Source: an uncultured Collinsella sp.
Lineage (GTDB): Bacteria; Actinomycetota; Coriobacteriia; Coriobacteriales; Coriobacteriaceae
Length of the DNA stretch: 32,471 nucleotides
Direction of reading: 5' to 3'
Assembly (NCBI GenBank): GCA_900551015.1
Contig: URUI01000017.1
Coordinates: forward strand, 1 to 32,471
The notes under the pieces are model-generated. The model worked only from the letters and a program-made list of their open reading frames with translations, ran no database searches and had not been told where the DNA came from. Below are positions 7,132 through 14,707 of the stretch, piece by piece (the stretch's first letter is position 1; each line of letters opens with the position of its first letter). The position numbers and the translations under genes were made by a program.

Positions 7132-8262
7132 ATGTCTGAGTTTGCTGCCGGTCCTGCCGGTCGTATCGAGCGTGTCCGTACCCTGATGGCTGAGCGCGGC
7201 TACGATGCCATCGTCGTGCGCGACGAGGCCAATCTTCGTTGGCTTACGGGCGTGAAGGGCGTCTTCGATTACACCTTCGAGTTCCCGCATGCGGCGTTTA
7301 TTACGGCTGACCAGTGCCTGTTCCATACCGACTCGCGCTACCTCAACAGCTTTGAGGAGAACACGCCCGCCGGCAGCCCCTGGGTCTACGACATGGACGA
7401 AGGCACCATCCCCGGTTGGGTCTCCGGCAAGATCGCGGCCAACAAGTGCCGCGTCTGCGCTGTCGAGGACGACATGCAGATCAACTTCTACCAGGGTATT
7501 CAGCGTGGTCTGGAGGATCGTTCCGTCGCCTGCATGCTGCCGCTGATGCATGACGACATTCGCAAGATGCGCGCTATCAAGGACGCCGAGGAGATCGAGC
7601 TCATGCGCCATGCGCAGTCGATTACCGACGCCGCCTTCCAGCACATGCTCGGATTTATTAAACCCGGCATGACCGAGAAGCAGGTTCGCAACGAGCTCGA
7701 GAACTTTATGTTCGCCAACGGCGCCGACAGCTTGGCCTTCGGCTCCATCGTGGCGAGTGGCCCCAATACCGCCAACCCGCACGCCGTCCCGAGCGACCGC
7801 GTGATCGAGAAGGGCGACTTTGTCCTGATGGACTATGGCGCGGGCTACTGCGACTACCGCTCCGACATGACTCGTACCGTCGTGATGGGCGAGCCTACCC
7901 AGGAGCAGCTCGACCTGTACGCGCTCGTGCGCCGCACCCACGAGGAGTGCGTCGCCGCCATCCATCCGGGCGTCGAAGGCAACGACATTTTCAAGCTTTC
8001 CAAGAAGATCATCGGCGATGCCGGCTATGGCGATTACTACAATCATGGTCTCGGCCATGGCGTGGGCATCGACATCCACGAGCTGCCCAACTTTAACCGC
8101 AGCAAGAATATCATCGAGGTTGGCTCGGTTATCACCATGGAGCCCGGCGTCTACCTGCCCGGCGTGGGCGGCGTGCGCCTGGAGGACTACGGCGTGGTCA
8201 CCGAGAACGGCTACGAGCCCTTCACCAAGACGCCGCATGACCTTCACGTCATCGATTGTTAG
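7132..8262 (+). CDS. pepQ: Xaa-Pro aminopeptidase/dipeptidase (M24B)
   Basis: A cytoplasmic metallopeptidase that cuts X-Pro bonds. Its 376 residues split into a creatinase-like N-terminal domain (about 1-125) and a pita-bread M24 domain. The five metal ligands are visible in their usual motifs: two Asp in MDYGAGYCDYRSDMTRT, the His in GLGHGVGIDIHE, one Glu in TMEPGVYLPG and one in VRLEDYGVV. ATG 7132 has AAGAAAGGA about 7 bases upstream; a longer in-frame reading would extend into the leader hairpin. A strong terminator follows. Placement just upstream of efp is common in Gram-positive bacteria and hints at a link to proline-rich protein turnover. Whether it acts on dipeptides or longer peptides cannot be told. 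Confidence 0.92.
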   Translation: MSEFAAGPAGRIERVRTLMAERGYDAIVVRDEANLRWLTGVKGVFDYTFEFPHAAFITADQCLFHTDSRYLNSFEENTPAGSPWVYDMDEGTIPGWVSGKIAANKCRVCAVEDDMQINFYQGIQRGLEDRSVACMLPLMHDDIRKMRAIKDAEEIELMRHAQSITDAAFQHMLGFIKPGMTEKQVRNELENFMFANGADSLAFGSIVASGPNTANPHAVPSDRVIEKGDFVLMDYGAGYCDYRSDMTRTVVMGEPTQEQLDLYALVRRTHEECVAAIHPGVEGNDIFKLSKKIIGDAGYGDYYNHGLGHGVGIDIHELPNFNRSKNIIEVGSVITMEPGVYLPGVGGVRLEDYGVVTENGYEPFTKTPHDLHVIDC

Positions 8263-8286
8263 CCAATTTCGATAGATTTTTGGGGT

Positions 8287-8327
8287 GGGGCGTCCGGATT
8301 GATTCGGACGCCCCGCGTTCTCTTTTT
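8287..8327 (+). terminator. Intrinsic terminator after the peptidase gene
   Basis: GGGGCGTCCG (8287-8296) pairs perfectly with CGGACGCCCC (8305-8314) around an eight-base loop, followed by GCGTTCTCTTTTT. It separates the peptidase from efp. Confidence 0.9.
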
Positions 8328-8335
8328 ATGCGCTC

Positions 8336-8364
8336 GCTGCAGGCGCCGTCTGCAAGTGTATAAT
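8336..8364 (+). promoter_or_regulatory. Probable efp promoter
   Basis: A consensus TATAAT lies at 8359-8364, preceded by TG. The -35 position (8336-8341, GCTGCA) is weak. It falls between the preceding terminator and efp and probably drives the efp-to-recN run. Confidence 0.5.
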
Positions 8365-8421
8365 TTTGGTCGTATGTAATTTGGACGCTTGTGCGTTCTG
8401 CCCATAACAAGAAAGGTCACT

Positions 8422-8985
8422 ATGCCTACCATTTCTACCGCCGACTTCAAGAACGGCCTCGGTCTCCGCATTAAGGACAAGGTCTACACCATCGTCGAGT
8501 TCCAGCATGTCAAGCCGGGCAAGGGCGGCGCGTTTGTGCGCTATAAGACCCGCGACATCAAGAGCGGCCGCGTCGTCGAGAACACCTGCAACGCCGGCAC
8601 CAAGTTCGAGAGCGTCATGCTCACCACCCGTGAGTTCCAGTACCTCTACAACGATGGCACCGACTACATCTTCATGGACAACGAGTCCTATGAGCAGGTT
8701 CCCGTTCCCGAGGACATGGTGGGCGAGAATTCCAAGTGGCTGCGCGAGAACGACATCTGCCAGCTGCTCTTCGCCGACGATGAGCTCATGGGCGTGACCC
8801 CGCCGATGTTCATCGAGACCACCATCGTCCAGACCGACCCGGGCTTTAAGGGCGACACCGTCCAGGGTTCCACCAAGCCGGCCACGATCGACACCGGCGC
8901 TGTCATCCAGGTCCCCATGTACCTCAACGAGGGCGAGGTCATCAAGGTTGACACCCGCGACGGCAAGTTCGTCTCCCGCGTCTAG
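8422..8985 (+). CDS. efp: Translation elongation factor P
   Basis: Binds between the P and E sites of stalled ribosomes and promotes peptide bond formation at polyproline stretches. The 187 residues match the three-domain EF-P family. The tip loop is HVKPGKGGAFVR with Lys34 at the functional position. An Arg at the tip would have pointed to EarP rhamnosylation, so that system is excluded; no EpmA/EpmB or YmfI-type modification gene is in the window. The conserved C-terminal signature is seen in the VIKVDTRDGKFVSRV end. ATG 8422 follows GAAAGG at 8411-8416. It heads a run of translation, transcription and repair genes. Confidence 0.97.
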   Translation: MPTISTADFKNGLGLRIKDKVYTIVEFQHVKPGKGGAFVRYKTRDIKSGRVVENTCNAGTKFESVMLTTREFQYLYNDGTDYIFMDNESYEQVPVPEDMVGENSKWLRENDICQLLFADDELMGVTPPMFIETTIVQTDPGFKGDTVQGSTKPATIDTGAVIQVPMYLNEGEVIKVDTRDGKFVSRV

Positions 8986-9009
8986 CAACCAACTCTTCTA
9001 GGAGGACTC

Positions 9010-9372
9010 ATGCCCCAGGAAATCAAGATTGACGGCATCGGCATTTCGCCCGATGTTCTGACCGCCATCGTCTCGCGCGCCGTGTCGGATGTCGAGGGCA
9101 TCGCCTCCGTTGGCGTCAAGGACCTTGCCACCAACCTTGTCTCCATGATGCTCTCGTCCAAGGCCCCGGCTTCCGAGCCGGCGGTCGAGGCCGAGGTCGT
9201 CGGCGACAAGCTCGCACTCACCGTGCGCGTTGTGGTGTTCTTTGGCTATCCGTTCAAGAAACTCGCCGAGGCCGTTCGCGCCGCTGTAGTCGCCGCCATC
9301 GATGCCCAGGTGGGTGTCGAGGTCGAGCGCGTTGACGTTTGCATCGACGGCCTCGTTTTCCCCAAGGAGTAA
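9010..9372 (+). CDS. Asp23/Gls24 family envelope-stress protein (YqhY-like)
   Basis: A 120-residue Asp23/Gls24-family protein. The family includes YqhY of Bacillus, linked to lipid synthesis control, and Asp23 of Staphylococcus; function here is inferred only from family. The N-terminal GIGISPDVLTAIVSRAVSDV and VEGIASVGVKDL segments and the central VVVFFGYPFKKLAEAVRAA block are typical. It has an excellent TAGGAGG binding site 5 bases before ATG 9010, and sits three bases upstream of nusB, the standard Gram-positive arrangement. No membrane segment is seen. Confidence 0.88.
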   Translation: MPQEIKIDGIGISPDVLTAIVSRAVSDVEGIASVGVKDLATNLVSMMLSSKAPASEPAVEAEVVGDKLALTVRVVVFFGYPFKKLAEAVRAAVVAAIDAQVGVEVERVDVCIDGLVFPKE

Positions 9373-9375
9373 CCT

Positions 9376-9963
9376 TTGAGCCTTAAGGTTTATCGCGGGC
9401 GCACGCTTGCCCGCAGTCAGGCGCTGCAGCTGCTGTTCCAGGCCGAGGCCACGGACAGCCCGCTCGAGCGCGTCCTCGAGGGCGATTTCCTGATCTCGAA
9501 GGGTCCCCTCGACCCCTATGCGCTGGAGCTGTGCCGCGGTGCTTACGAGCATATCGACCGCATCGACTGCGCTCTGCGCTCCGTTGCCAAAAACTGGGAT
9601 CTTATGCGCATGCCCGGCGCCGACCGCAATCTGCTACGTATCGCCGTTTACGAGATGCGTTTCCTCACCGACGAGGAGGTCTCGGATGCCATCGTGATCA
9701 ATGAGGCCGTCGAGCTTGCCAAGGCCTATGGCACCGACCAGTCCGCGTCGTTCGTCAACGGCGTGCTGGGTAAGATCGCTCGCAGTGAAGAGCTGCCGGG
9801 CGAGGACCTGTACCAGGAGCTGCTGGCCGAAGATCGCGCTCGCGAGGAGGCACAGGCTGCCGAGGTTGCCGCAAAGGTTGCGGCTGCTCAGGCCGAGGCT
9901 GGCGTGCTGGCCGAGGACGCGGACGCTGCTGAGGCCGTCGAGGCCGACTCCGTCGAGGAGTAG
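9376..9963 (+). CDS. nusB: Transcription antitermination factor NusB
   Basis: An RNA-binding factor that, with NusE (S10), binds boxA and supports antitermination on rRNA operons. The start is TTG 9376, with AAGGAG six bases upstream and no nearby ATG. NusB landmarks are RTLARSQALQLLFQAE at about residue 9, LLRIAVYEMRFL in the middle and INEAVELAKAYGTDQSASF near residue 110. The protein has 195 residues against about 140 for typical NusB. The extra 50 residues are a C-terminal Ala/Glu/Asp-rich, probably disordered tail. xseB starts three bases after the stop. Confidence 0.92.
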   Translation: MSLKVYRGRTLARSQALQLLFQAEATDSPLERVLEGDFLISKGPLDPYALELCRGAYEHIDRIDCALRSVAKNWDLMRMPGADRNLLRIAVYEMRFLTDEEVSDAIVINEAVELAKAYGTDQSASFVNGVLGKIARSEELPGEDLYQELLAEDRAREEAQAAEVAAKVAAAQAEAGVLAEDADAAEAVEADSVEE

Positions 9964-9965
9964 TC

Positions 9966-10205
9966 ATGCCAGAGGGTTCTGTCCGCAACTTTGACGAGAT
10001 CTCGGACCGTTTGGATCAGATCATCGCTACCGTTCGCTCCAAGGACACCTCCTTGGAGCGTTCGCTCGATCTGTTTGACGAGGCGATTGAGCTGGGCTCC
10101 CGCGCGGTCGACATGGTCGATAAGTTTGAGCTGACGCCGCGTGAGGCCGACAAGCTCGAGCAGGAATACGATGAGGATGCGGCAAACGAATCCCAGGATA
10201 GCTAG
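9966..10205 (+). CDS. xseB: Exodeoxyribonuclease VII small subunit
   Basis: A small helical subunit of Exo VII, which degrades single-stranded DNA together with XseA. The 79 residues fit the family: SFDEI-type start (NFDEISDRLDQIIATVRSKD), the SLERSLDLFDEAIELG block, and a C-terminal coiled helix. GAGGAG lies 5 bases before ATG 9966. The large-subunit gene xseA, often adjacent, is not in the window. Confidence 0.88.
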   Translation: MPEGSVRNFDEISDRLDQIIATVRSKDTSLERSLDLFDEAIELGSRAVDMVDKFELTPREADKLEQEYDEDAANESQDS

Positions 10206-10239
10206 CCGCATCTCCGGATACGAATGGTTGATGGCATTC

Positions 10240-11043
10240 ATGAAACGCGTGCGTCTTGATGACGAACTGATTTCACAGGGCATCTGCGCCGATCGCGCGG
10301 ATGCCCTTCGCACTCTTATGGCCGGCTTGGTCTCGAGTGGCGGAGAGCGCTTGACTTCGCCGGGCCTTAAGGTGATCCCGGGCCTGCCGCTGCACGTGAA
10401 GGGACGCATTCCCTATGTTGGCCGCGGCGGTCTTAAGCTCGAAGGCGCGCTTGATGCGTTTGGTATCAATCCGACGGGCCTTGCCTGTCTGGATGTGGGC
10501 TGCTCTACCGGCGGCTTTACCGATTGCCTGCTTAAGCGCGGAGCTGCGACCGTTGTCTCGGTGGACGTGGGTCGCGCCCAGTTCGATTGGTCGTTGCGTC
10601 AGGACGATCGCGTGACGCTGCATGAGCGCACAAACGTGACGCAGCTGCCTGAGCTTGGCTATGCCGGCGCTATCGACCTGGCTGTGTGTGACGTCTCGTT
10701 TACCAGCATCGCGAACATTATCGATGCGGTGCTGGCGTGCCTGGCGCCTACGGGTGCATTCTGCACGCTCGTAAAGCCGCAGTTTGAGGCTCCGGCGGCG
10801 CTGGTGGGCGAAGGCGGAATTGTGACCGACCCCGCCGTGCGCCGCGATACACTCGTTGCGGCAGTTGAACTCTTTGCTGCCAAGGGGCTGTTCCCGGTCG
10901 ATGTGTGCGTGTCGCCCATTCATGGTGCCAAGGGAAACGTTGAGTTTTTCCTGTACGGCATGAGGTTTGCCCCCGGCGGACGTACCGACGATGAGCTGCA
11001 ATCCCAGGTATCGGTTTTGAGCGAGAAAGCTGCAACGCTATGA
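10240..11043 (+). CDS. tlyA: TlyA-family rRNA 2'-O-methyltransferase
   Basis: An S4-domain plus FtsJ-fold methyltransferase. TlyA of mycobacteria methylates 16S and 23S rRNA riboses, giving capreomycin sensitivity; some members only methylate 16S. The S4 domain fills about residues 1-60 (RVRLDDELISQG). The SAM-binding motif is CLDVGCSTGGFTDCLL (83-98). The FtsJ K-D-K-E tetrad is visible as K66, D151, K179 and E235. Start choice is uncertain: ATG 10240 puts the S4 motif at the N-terminus, ATG 10231 is three codons longer, and both have weak binding sites. The stop overlaps nadK by ATGA, implying coupling. Confidence 0.9.
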   Translation: MKRVRLDDELISQGICADRADALRTLMAGLVSSGGERLTSPGLKVIPGLPLHVKGRIPYVGRGGLKLEGALDAFGINPTGLACLDVGCSTGGFTDCLLKRGAATVVSVDVGRAQFDWSLRQDDRVTLHERTNVTQLPELGYAGAIDLAVCDVSFTSIANIIDAVLACLAPTGAFCTLVKPQFEAPAALVGEGGIVTDPAVRRDTLVAAVELFAAKGLFPVDVCVSPIHGAKGNVEFFLYGMRFAPGGRTDDELQSQVSVLSEKAATL

Positions 11044-11900
11044 AGGTCTTTCTGGTTCCCAATTACTACAAGCAAGAGGCCGTCGAGAGCGGTCTGATGC
11101 TCGAGCTTTGGCTGACGCGCCAGGGCTATGAGGTCGCATGGGCTGCCGACCAGCGATCCAAGATTCAGAGCACGCCTGATATTGACGGCTCCGATCTGGT
11201 CATTACGCTCGGCGGCGACGGCACGCTGCTGCGCGCTGCCCGCATCCTCAACCATCGCGAGATTCCTATCCTCGGTCTTTCCTATGGTCACCTGGGCTTT
11301 TTGACGGCCGCTAGCCCCGAGGAGCGTGACATTTTGCAGGTTGTGAGTGATGCCCTGTCCGGTGAGCTGCACGTGAGCCGTCGCGCCACCATCGCCGCGG
11401 ATATCGTGTCCGTGCGCGACGATGGCACGAAGGATGTCGTGCGCACGTTCGCCCTCAACGACATGGCGCTCACGCGCGGCCCCCTGTCCGATATGGTTGA
11501 GTTCGACATCACGGTGTCGGGCCATCATATCGATCGACTGCGTGGCGACGGCGTGGTTGTATCGACGGCGACTGGCTCCACCGGCTACGCGTTATCCGCC
11601 GGCGGCCCCATCGTCAGCCCCGATTACACGGGCATGGTCTGTGTGCCGATTGCTCCGCATACCATTCAGGCTCGCGCCTTTTTGACCTCGCCGAGCGATG
11701 TTGTCGAAATCTTTATGTCTGATGACCGTCCGAGTGTTCCGGCGATCGCTATCGATGGACAGTTTATTACCTGCGATGGTACCGTTGAGAGCGTGGCGGT
11801 GCGTCGCGGTCCCGGAGATGTGCTGCTTCTCGATTACGGTCCCGAGAGCTTCTATAACTCGGTGAGCCGCGTATTCTACGGAGTCCGTCATGATCGATGA
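11040..11900 (+). CDS. nadK: NAD kinase
   Basis: Phosphorylates NAD to NADP. The 286-residue length is typical. The GGDGT motif is at 58-62 (VITLGGDGTLLRAAR) and the second conserved block, TATGSTGYALSAGGP, is at 176-190. FALNDMALTRG near 138 carries the NE/ND motif. The start overlaps the tlyA stop, and the end overlaps the recN start by 11 bases. The order tlyA-nadK-recN is widespread among Gram-positive bacteria and indicates one operon. Confidence 0.95.
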   Translation: MKVFLVPNYYKQEAVESGLMLELWLTRQGYEVAWAADQRSKIQSTPDIDGSDLVITLGGDGTLLRAARILNHREIPILGLSYGHLGFLTAASPEERDILQVVSDALSGELHVSRRATIAADIVSVRDDGTKDVVRTFALNDMALTRGPLSDMVEFDITVSGHHIDRLRGDGVVVSTATGSTGYALSAGGPIVSPDYTGMVCVPIAPHTIQARAFLTSPSDVVEIFMSDDRPSVPAIAIDGQFITCDGTVESVAVRRGPGDVLLLDYGPESFYNSVSRVFYGVRHDR

Positions 11901-13518
11901 GCTGCAGGTTTCTAACATTGCACTCATTCGCGAGGCGACGCTGGTGCCGAGTGCCGGCCTGACTGTCCTGACCGGCGAGACCGGCGCCGGCAAGACCGCG
12001 CTGCTCTCGGCCCTCAAGCTTATTTTGGGTGAGCGCGCGGATTCGTCGACGGTGCGCGAGGGCGAGGCGCTGGCGAGTGTCGAGGCGCGCTTGTTCGACG
12101 GCCCGCACGACACGGAAGGCTTCACGGTCCAGCGCAGCCTTTCCGCTGAGGGCCGCAGCCGCGTGAAGATTGACGGCCGTATCGCCAGTGTGCGTGAGCT
12201 TTCGGAGCGCGTCGGCGTGATGATGGATCTGTGTGGCCAGCACGAGCACCAGCGCTTGCTCGATCCGGCGCATCATGTTGCCATGGTCGATGCCTGGACA
12301 GGGCGCCCGGCACTCGAGACGCTGGAAGCGTACCGCGCCTGCTTTAAGGCATCGCGCGCTGCCGCCAAAGAGCTTCGCCGTGTGGAGGAAGCCTCACGTG
12401 CGCAGGGGAGTCGCGTCGAGGAGGCGCGCTTTGCCCTCGAGCGCATCGGCGAGGTCGACCCCAAGCCGGGCGAGTACGAGGAACTCGAGGAGCTGCTGCC
12501 GCGCTCGGAGCACGCCGAGGTCTTGGTGGCGACGGCCAACGATGCCCATGCGTCGCTTGCTGCCGAAGGGGGAGCGCTCGATGCCGTGAACAGTGCCGTG
12601 GCGGAGCTTTCCCGCATGGCTGCCGTCGATCGCAGACTGGGCGATATTGCCGATGCGCTTTCGGATGCCTGTATCTCCCTTGAGGATTGCGCGAACGAGC
12701 TTCGTTCCTATCGCGATGGCGTCGCCTTCGACCCGCGCGAGCTCGCTCGCATGCGTGAGCGGTATTCCGACCTCAAGGGTCTGTTGCGTCAGTGGGGTCC
12801 CACTATGGACGATGTTTTCGCCATGCGCGATCGCTCTCAAGAGCTGCTGTCCCTGGTTGATGATGGTGATGAACAGATCAAAAAGGCGCGTGAAGCGCTT
12901 GGCGCGGCGGAGCGCGAACTGTTTGCTGCCGCCAAGGCGCTTAAGCGCGCTCGCAATACGGCGGCCCCGCGCTTCTGTCACGAGGTTGGCCGCCAGATGG
13001 CTCGCCTGGAGATGGGCGGCGCCGAGCTCGTCTGGGAGTCGCGCGATCTTCCCCGTGCTGAGTGGACGCCCGTTGGTCCTTCGAGCTACGAGCTACTATA
13101 CCGCAGCGGTGCCGGCTTGACGCCGCGTCCCCTGCGTCGAATTGCGTCGGGCGGCGAGCTCAGCCGCGTCATGCTGGCAAGCAAGGTTGTTCTCGGTAAC
13201 GCGGACGGTGTTGATACGCTGGTGTTTGACGAGGTCGATGCTGGTGTCGGTGGCTCCACGGCGCGTGCGCTCGCGGGCGTGCTGGCAGATCTCGCCGCTA
13301 CGCATCAGGTGATTGTCGTAACCCACTTGGCGCAGGTCGCCGTCATGGCTGACAAGCATTATGTCGTCAGCAAGGAACCGGGCGATGTTCCCCAGACGCA
13401 TTTGGACGAGGTAACCGGCGAAGCGCGTACCGCCGAGATCGCCCGCATGTTAAGCGGCGATCAGTCCGAGGCGAGCTTGGCCCACGCAAAGCAGATGCTC
13501 GAAGAAGCTCGAGGTTAG
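11890..13518 (+). CDS. recN: DNA repair protein RecN
   Basis: An SMC-like ATPase acting early in double-strand break repair. The 542 residues match RecN. Walker A is GETGAGKT (29-36), the ABC signature is ASGGELS (419-425), and Walker B is TLVFDEVDAGVGG with D447/E448. Between them lie two antiparallel coiled-coil arms rich in Glu/Arg/Ala with a short hinge, shorter than in SMC proteins. GGAG lies about 6 bases before the ATG, inside nadK. It is the last gene of the run and is followed by a hairpin shared with the convergent regulator gene. Confidence 0.95.
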   Translation: MIDELQVSNIALIREATLVPSAGLTVLTGETGAGKTALLSALKLILGERADSSTVREGEALASVEARLFDGPHDTEGFTVQRSLSAEGRSRVKIDGRIASVRELSERVGVMMDLCGQHEHQRLLDPAHHVAMVDAWTGRPALETLEAYRACFKASRAAAKELRRVEEASRAQGSRVEEARFALERIGEVDPKPGEYEELEELLPRSEHAEVLVATANDAHASLAAEGGALDAVNSAVAELSRMAAVDRRLGDIADALSDACISLEDCANELRSYRDGVAFDPRELARMRERYSDLKGLLRQWGPTMDDVFAMRDRSQELLSLVDDGDEQIKKAREALGAAERELFAAAKALKRARNTAAPRFCHEVGRQMARLEMGGAELVWESRDLPRAEWTPVGPSSYELLYRSGAGLTPRPLRRIASGGELSRVMLASKVVLGNADGVDTLVFDEVDAGVGGSTARALAGVLADLAATHQVIVVTHLAQVAVMADKHYVVSKEPGDVPQTHLDEVTGEARTAEIARMLSGDQSEASLAHAKQMLEEARG

Positions 13519-13536
13519 GTCGTATCAGCGGTGTTG

Positions 13537-13569
13537 GTGGGACAAAATAGACTGAAATTTTTGTCCCAC
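13537..13569. terminator. Hairpin between convergent recN and RpiR genes
   Basis: GTGGGACAAAA (13537-13547) pairs perfectly with TTTTGTCCCAC (13559-13569). Because the A/T runs lie at the loop side of the stem, either strand gives a stem with U residues only inside it. It lacks a clear outside T-run, so it is probably a bidirectional but imperfect terminator. Confidence 0.6.
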
Positions 13570-13577
13570 TACGCGTT

Positions 13578-14435
13578 TTACTCCACAACCTTATCCGGCT
13601 GGATGAGCTCCTCGTAGTAGCTGATATGTTCGCGAGCGTCTTCAATCTCGGGCAGCAGGAAGTTGTAGATGACTTCGATGATCATCGTGGCGCTGATCTT
13701 AGAGAACGCAAAGTCGCCCGTCGTCAGCAGCGCTTCGTGGTTGACGGTATTAAAAGTGTAGTCTGCCAGGCGCGCGAGCGGGGATTTGCTGTCGCTGCTG
13801 ATGACGACTACGGTTGCGCCACAGTCGCGAGCCGCTTTTGCCATGCGATTCAGTCGGCGCGATTTGCCAGAGTTTGAGATTAGCACGATGACGTCACCCG
13901 GGCGCAACGTGAGCGCAAAGCCGATTGATGTCTCGCTAATGGTGCTCGCCATGCAACGCAGGCCCAGCTGCGAAAACTTAAACGTCGCATCGAGCGCGAC
14001 CGCGTTCGTGTTGCCCACAGCTGCAAACTCAATAACCCCTGCATGCTTAAGGGCATGCACAACAGCCGCCAGCGTATCGTGGTCGATCCCGTCGATGGTC
14101 GCATTAAGCTCGCTCACCTTAGCAGCCAGGATGTTCTTGAGGCTCTGCTCCATATTGTCGAGCGAGACCTCGTCAGTCAGGCCCTCGTTGCGCTGGCTTT
14201 CCAAATCCCTTGCCAACGAAAACTGAAAGCTGCGGAAGCTGCCAAAGCCAAGCTTGCGGCAGAAGCGCGAAACGGTCGCCTCGGACGTGGCGGCGGCGCG
14301 TGAGAGCTGAGCGGCCGTGAGGCGCGGCGCCTCGGACTGGTGCTCCAATATATAGTCGACAATGCGCTGCTCGGACTCGCTGTATCCCTGATGGGTGCTT
14401 ATGAGGGAAAGTGCGCTCTTGCTACTATCGGTCAT
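13578..14435 (-). CDS. RpiR/MurR-family transcriptional regulator
   Basis: A 285-residue sugar-responsive regulator. The N-terminal HTH_6 domain fills about 1-77, with the recognition helix in ATSEATVSRFCRKLGFGSFR (49-68). A SIS domain that would bind a phosphosugar covers about 126-255 (AAVGNTNAVALDATFKFSQL, then LISNSGKSRRL). ATG at 14435 has AGGAG six bases upstream; an in-frame extension to 14483 has no site. It is divergent from the fructose-type PTS operon, so that operon is the probable target; a phosphorylated sugar such as fructose-1-phosphate is the likely effector. Fructose operons are more often controlled by DeoR-type FruR. Confidence 0.9.
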   Translation of the reverse strand: MTDSSKSALSLISTHQGYSESEQRIVDYILEHQSEAPRLTAAQLSRAAATSEATVSRFCRKLGFGSFRSFQFSLARDLESQRNEGLTDEVSLDNMEQSLKNILAAKVSELNATIDGIDHDTLAAVVHALKHAGVIEFAAVGNTNAVALDATFKFSQLGLRCMASTISETSIGFALTLRPGDVIVLISNSGKSRRLNRMAKAARDCGATVVVISSDSKSPLARLADYTFNTVNHEALLTTGDFAFSKISATMIIEVIYNFLLPEIEDAREHISYYEELIQPDKVVE

Positions 14436-14516
14436 GGATGGCTCCTGGTTGGCATGAAAATCTAATTTGATTTGTAATGCCATAGTATACGGGCATTTTC
14501 AATTACAAGATACACC

Positions 14517-14544
14517 TTGCCGTTTTAAGTGTTGATGGTAAACT
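14517..14544 (+). promoter_or_regulatory. Probable fruA promoter
   Basis: TTGCCG (14517-14522), a 16-base spacer and TAAACT (14539-14544). The -10 overlaps the inverted repeats described for the operator region, as expected for a repressed promoter. Confidence 0.4.
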
Positions 14545-14580
14545 TTCACCTACCGTTTACGGTTATGAAAGAACCTTTCA
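14538..14580. promoter_or_regulatory. Candidate RpiR operator cluster
   Basis: Two inverted repeats lie side by side. GTAAAC (14538-14543) and GTTTAC (14555-14560) are separated by 11 bases. TGAAAG (14566-14571) and CTTTCA (14575-14580) are separated by AAC. A third CTTTCA half-site occurs at 14543-14548. They overlap or follow the probable -10 in the intergenic region shared with the divergent RpiR gene. Confidence 0.45.
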
Positions 14581-14707
14581 CCGGAGAATTGCGCCTTGTC
14601 TCTTCTCACGCGGACGGTAGGTTGGTATCTTTCAAGTGTGGAAAAACGCGCATGGAAGCGCGTGTAGGGGAGCGCCTGCGGGCGCAGTACTCAAGAAGGA
14701 GGGACAC

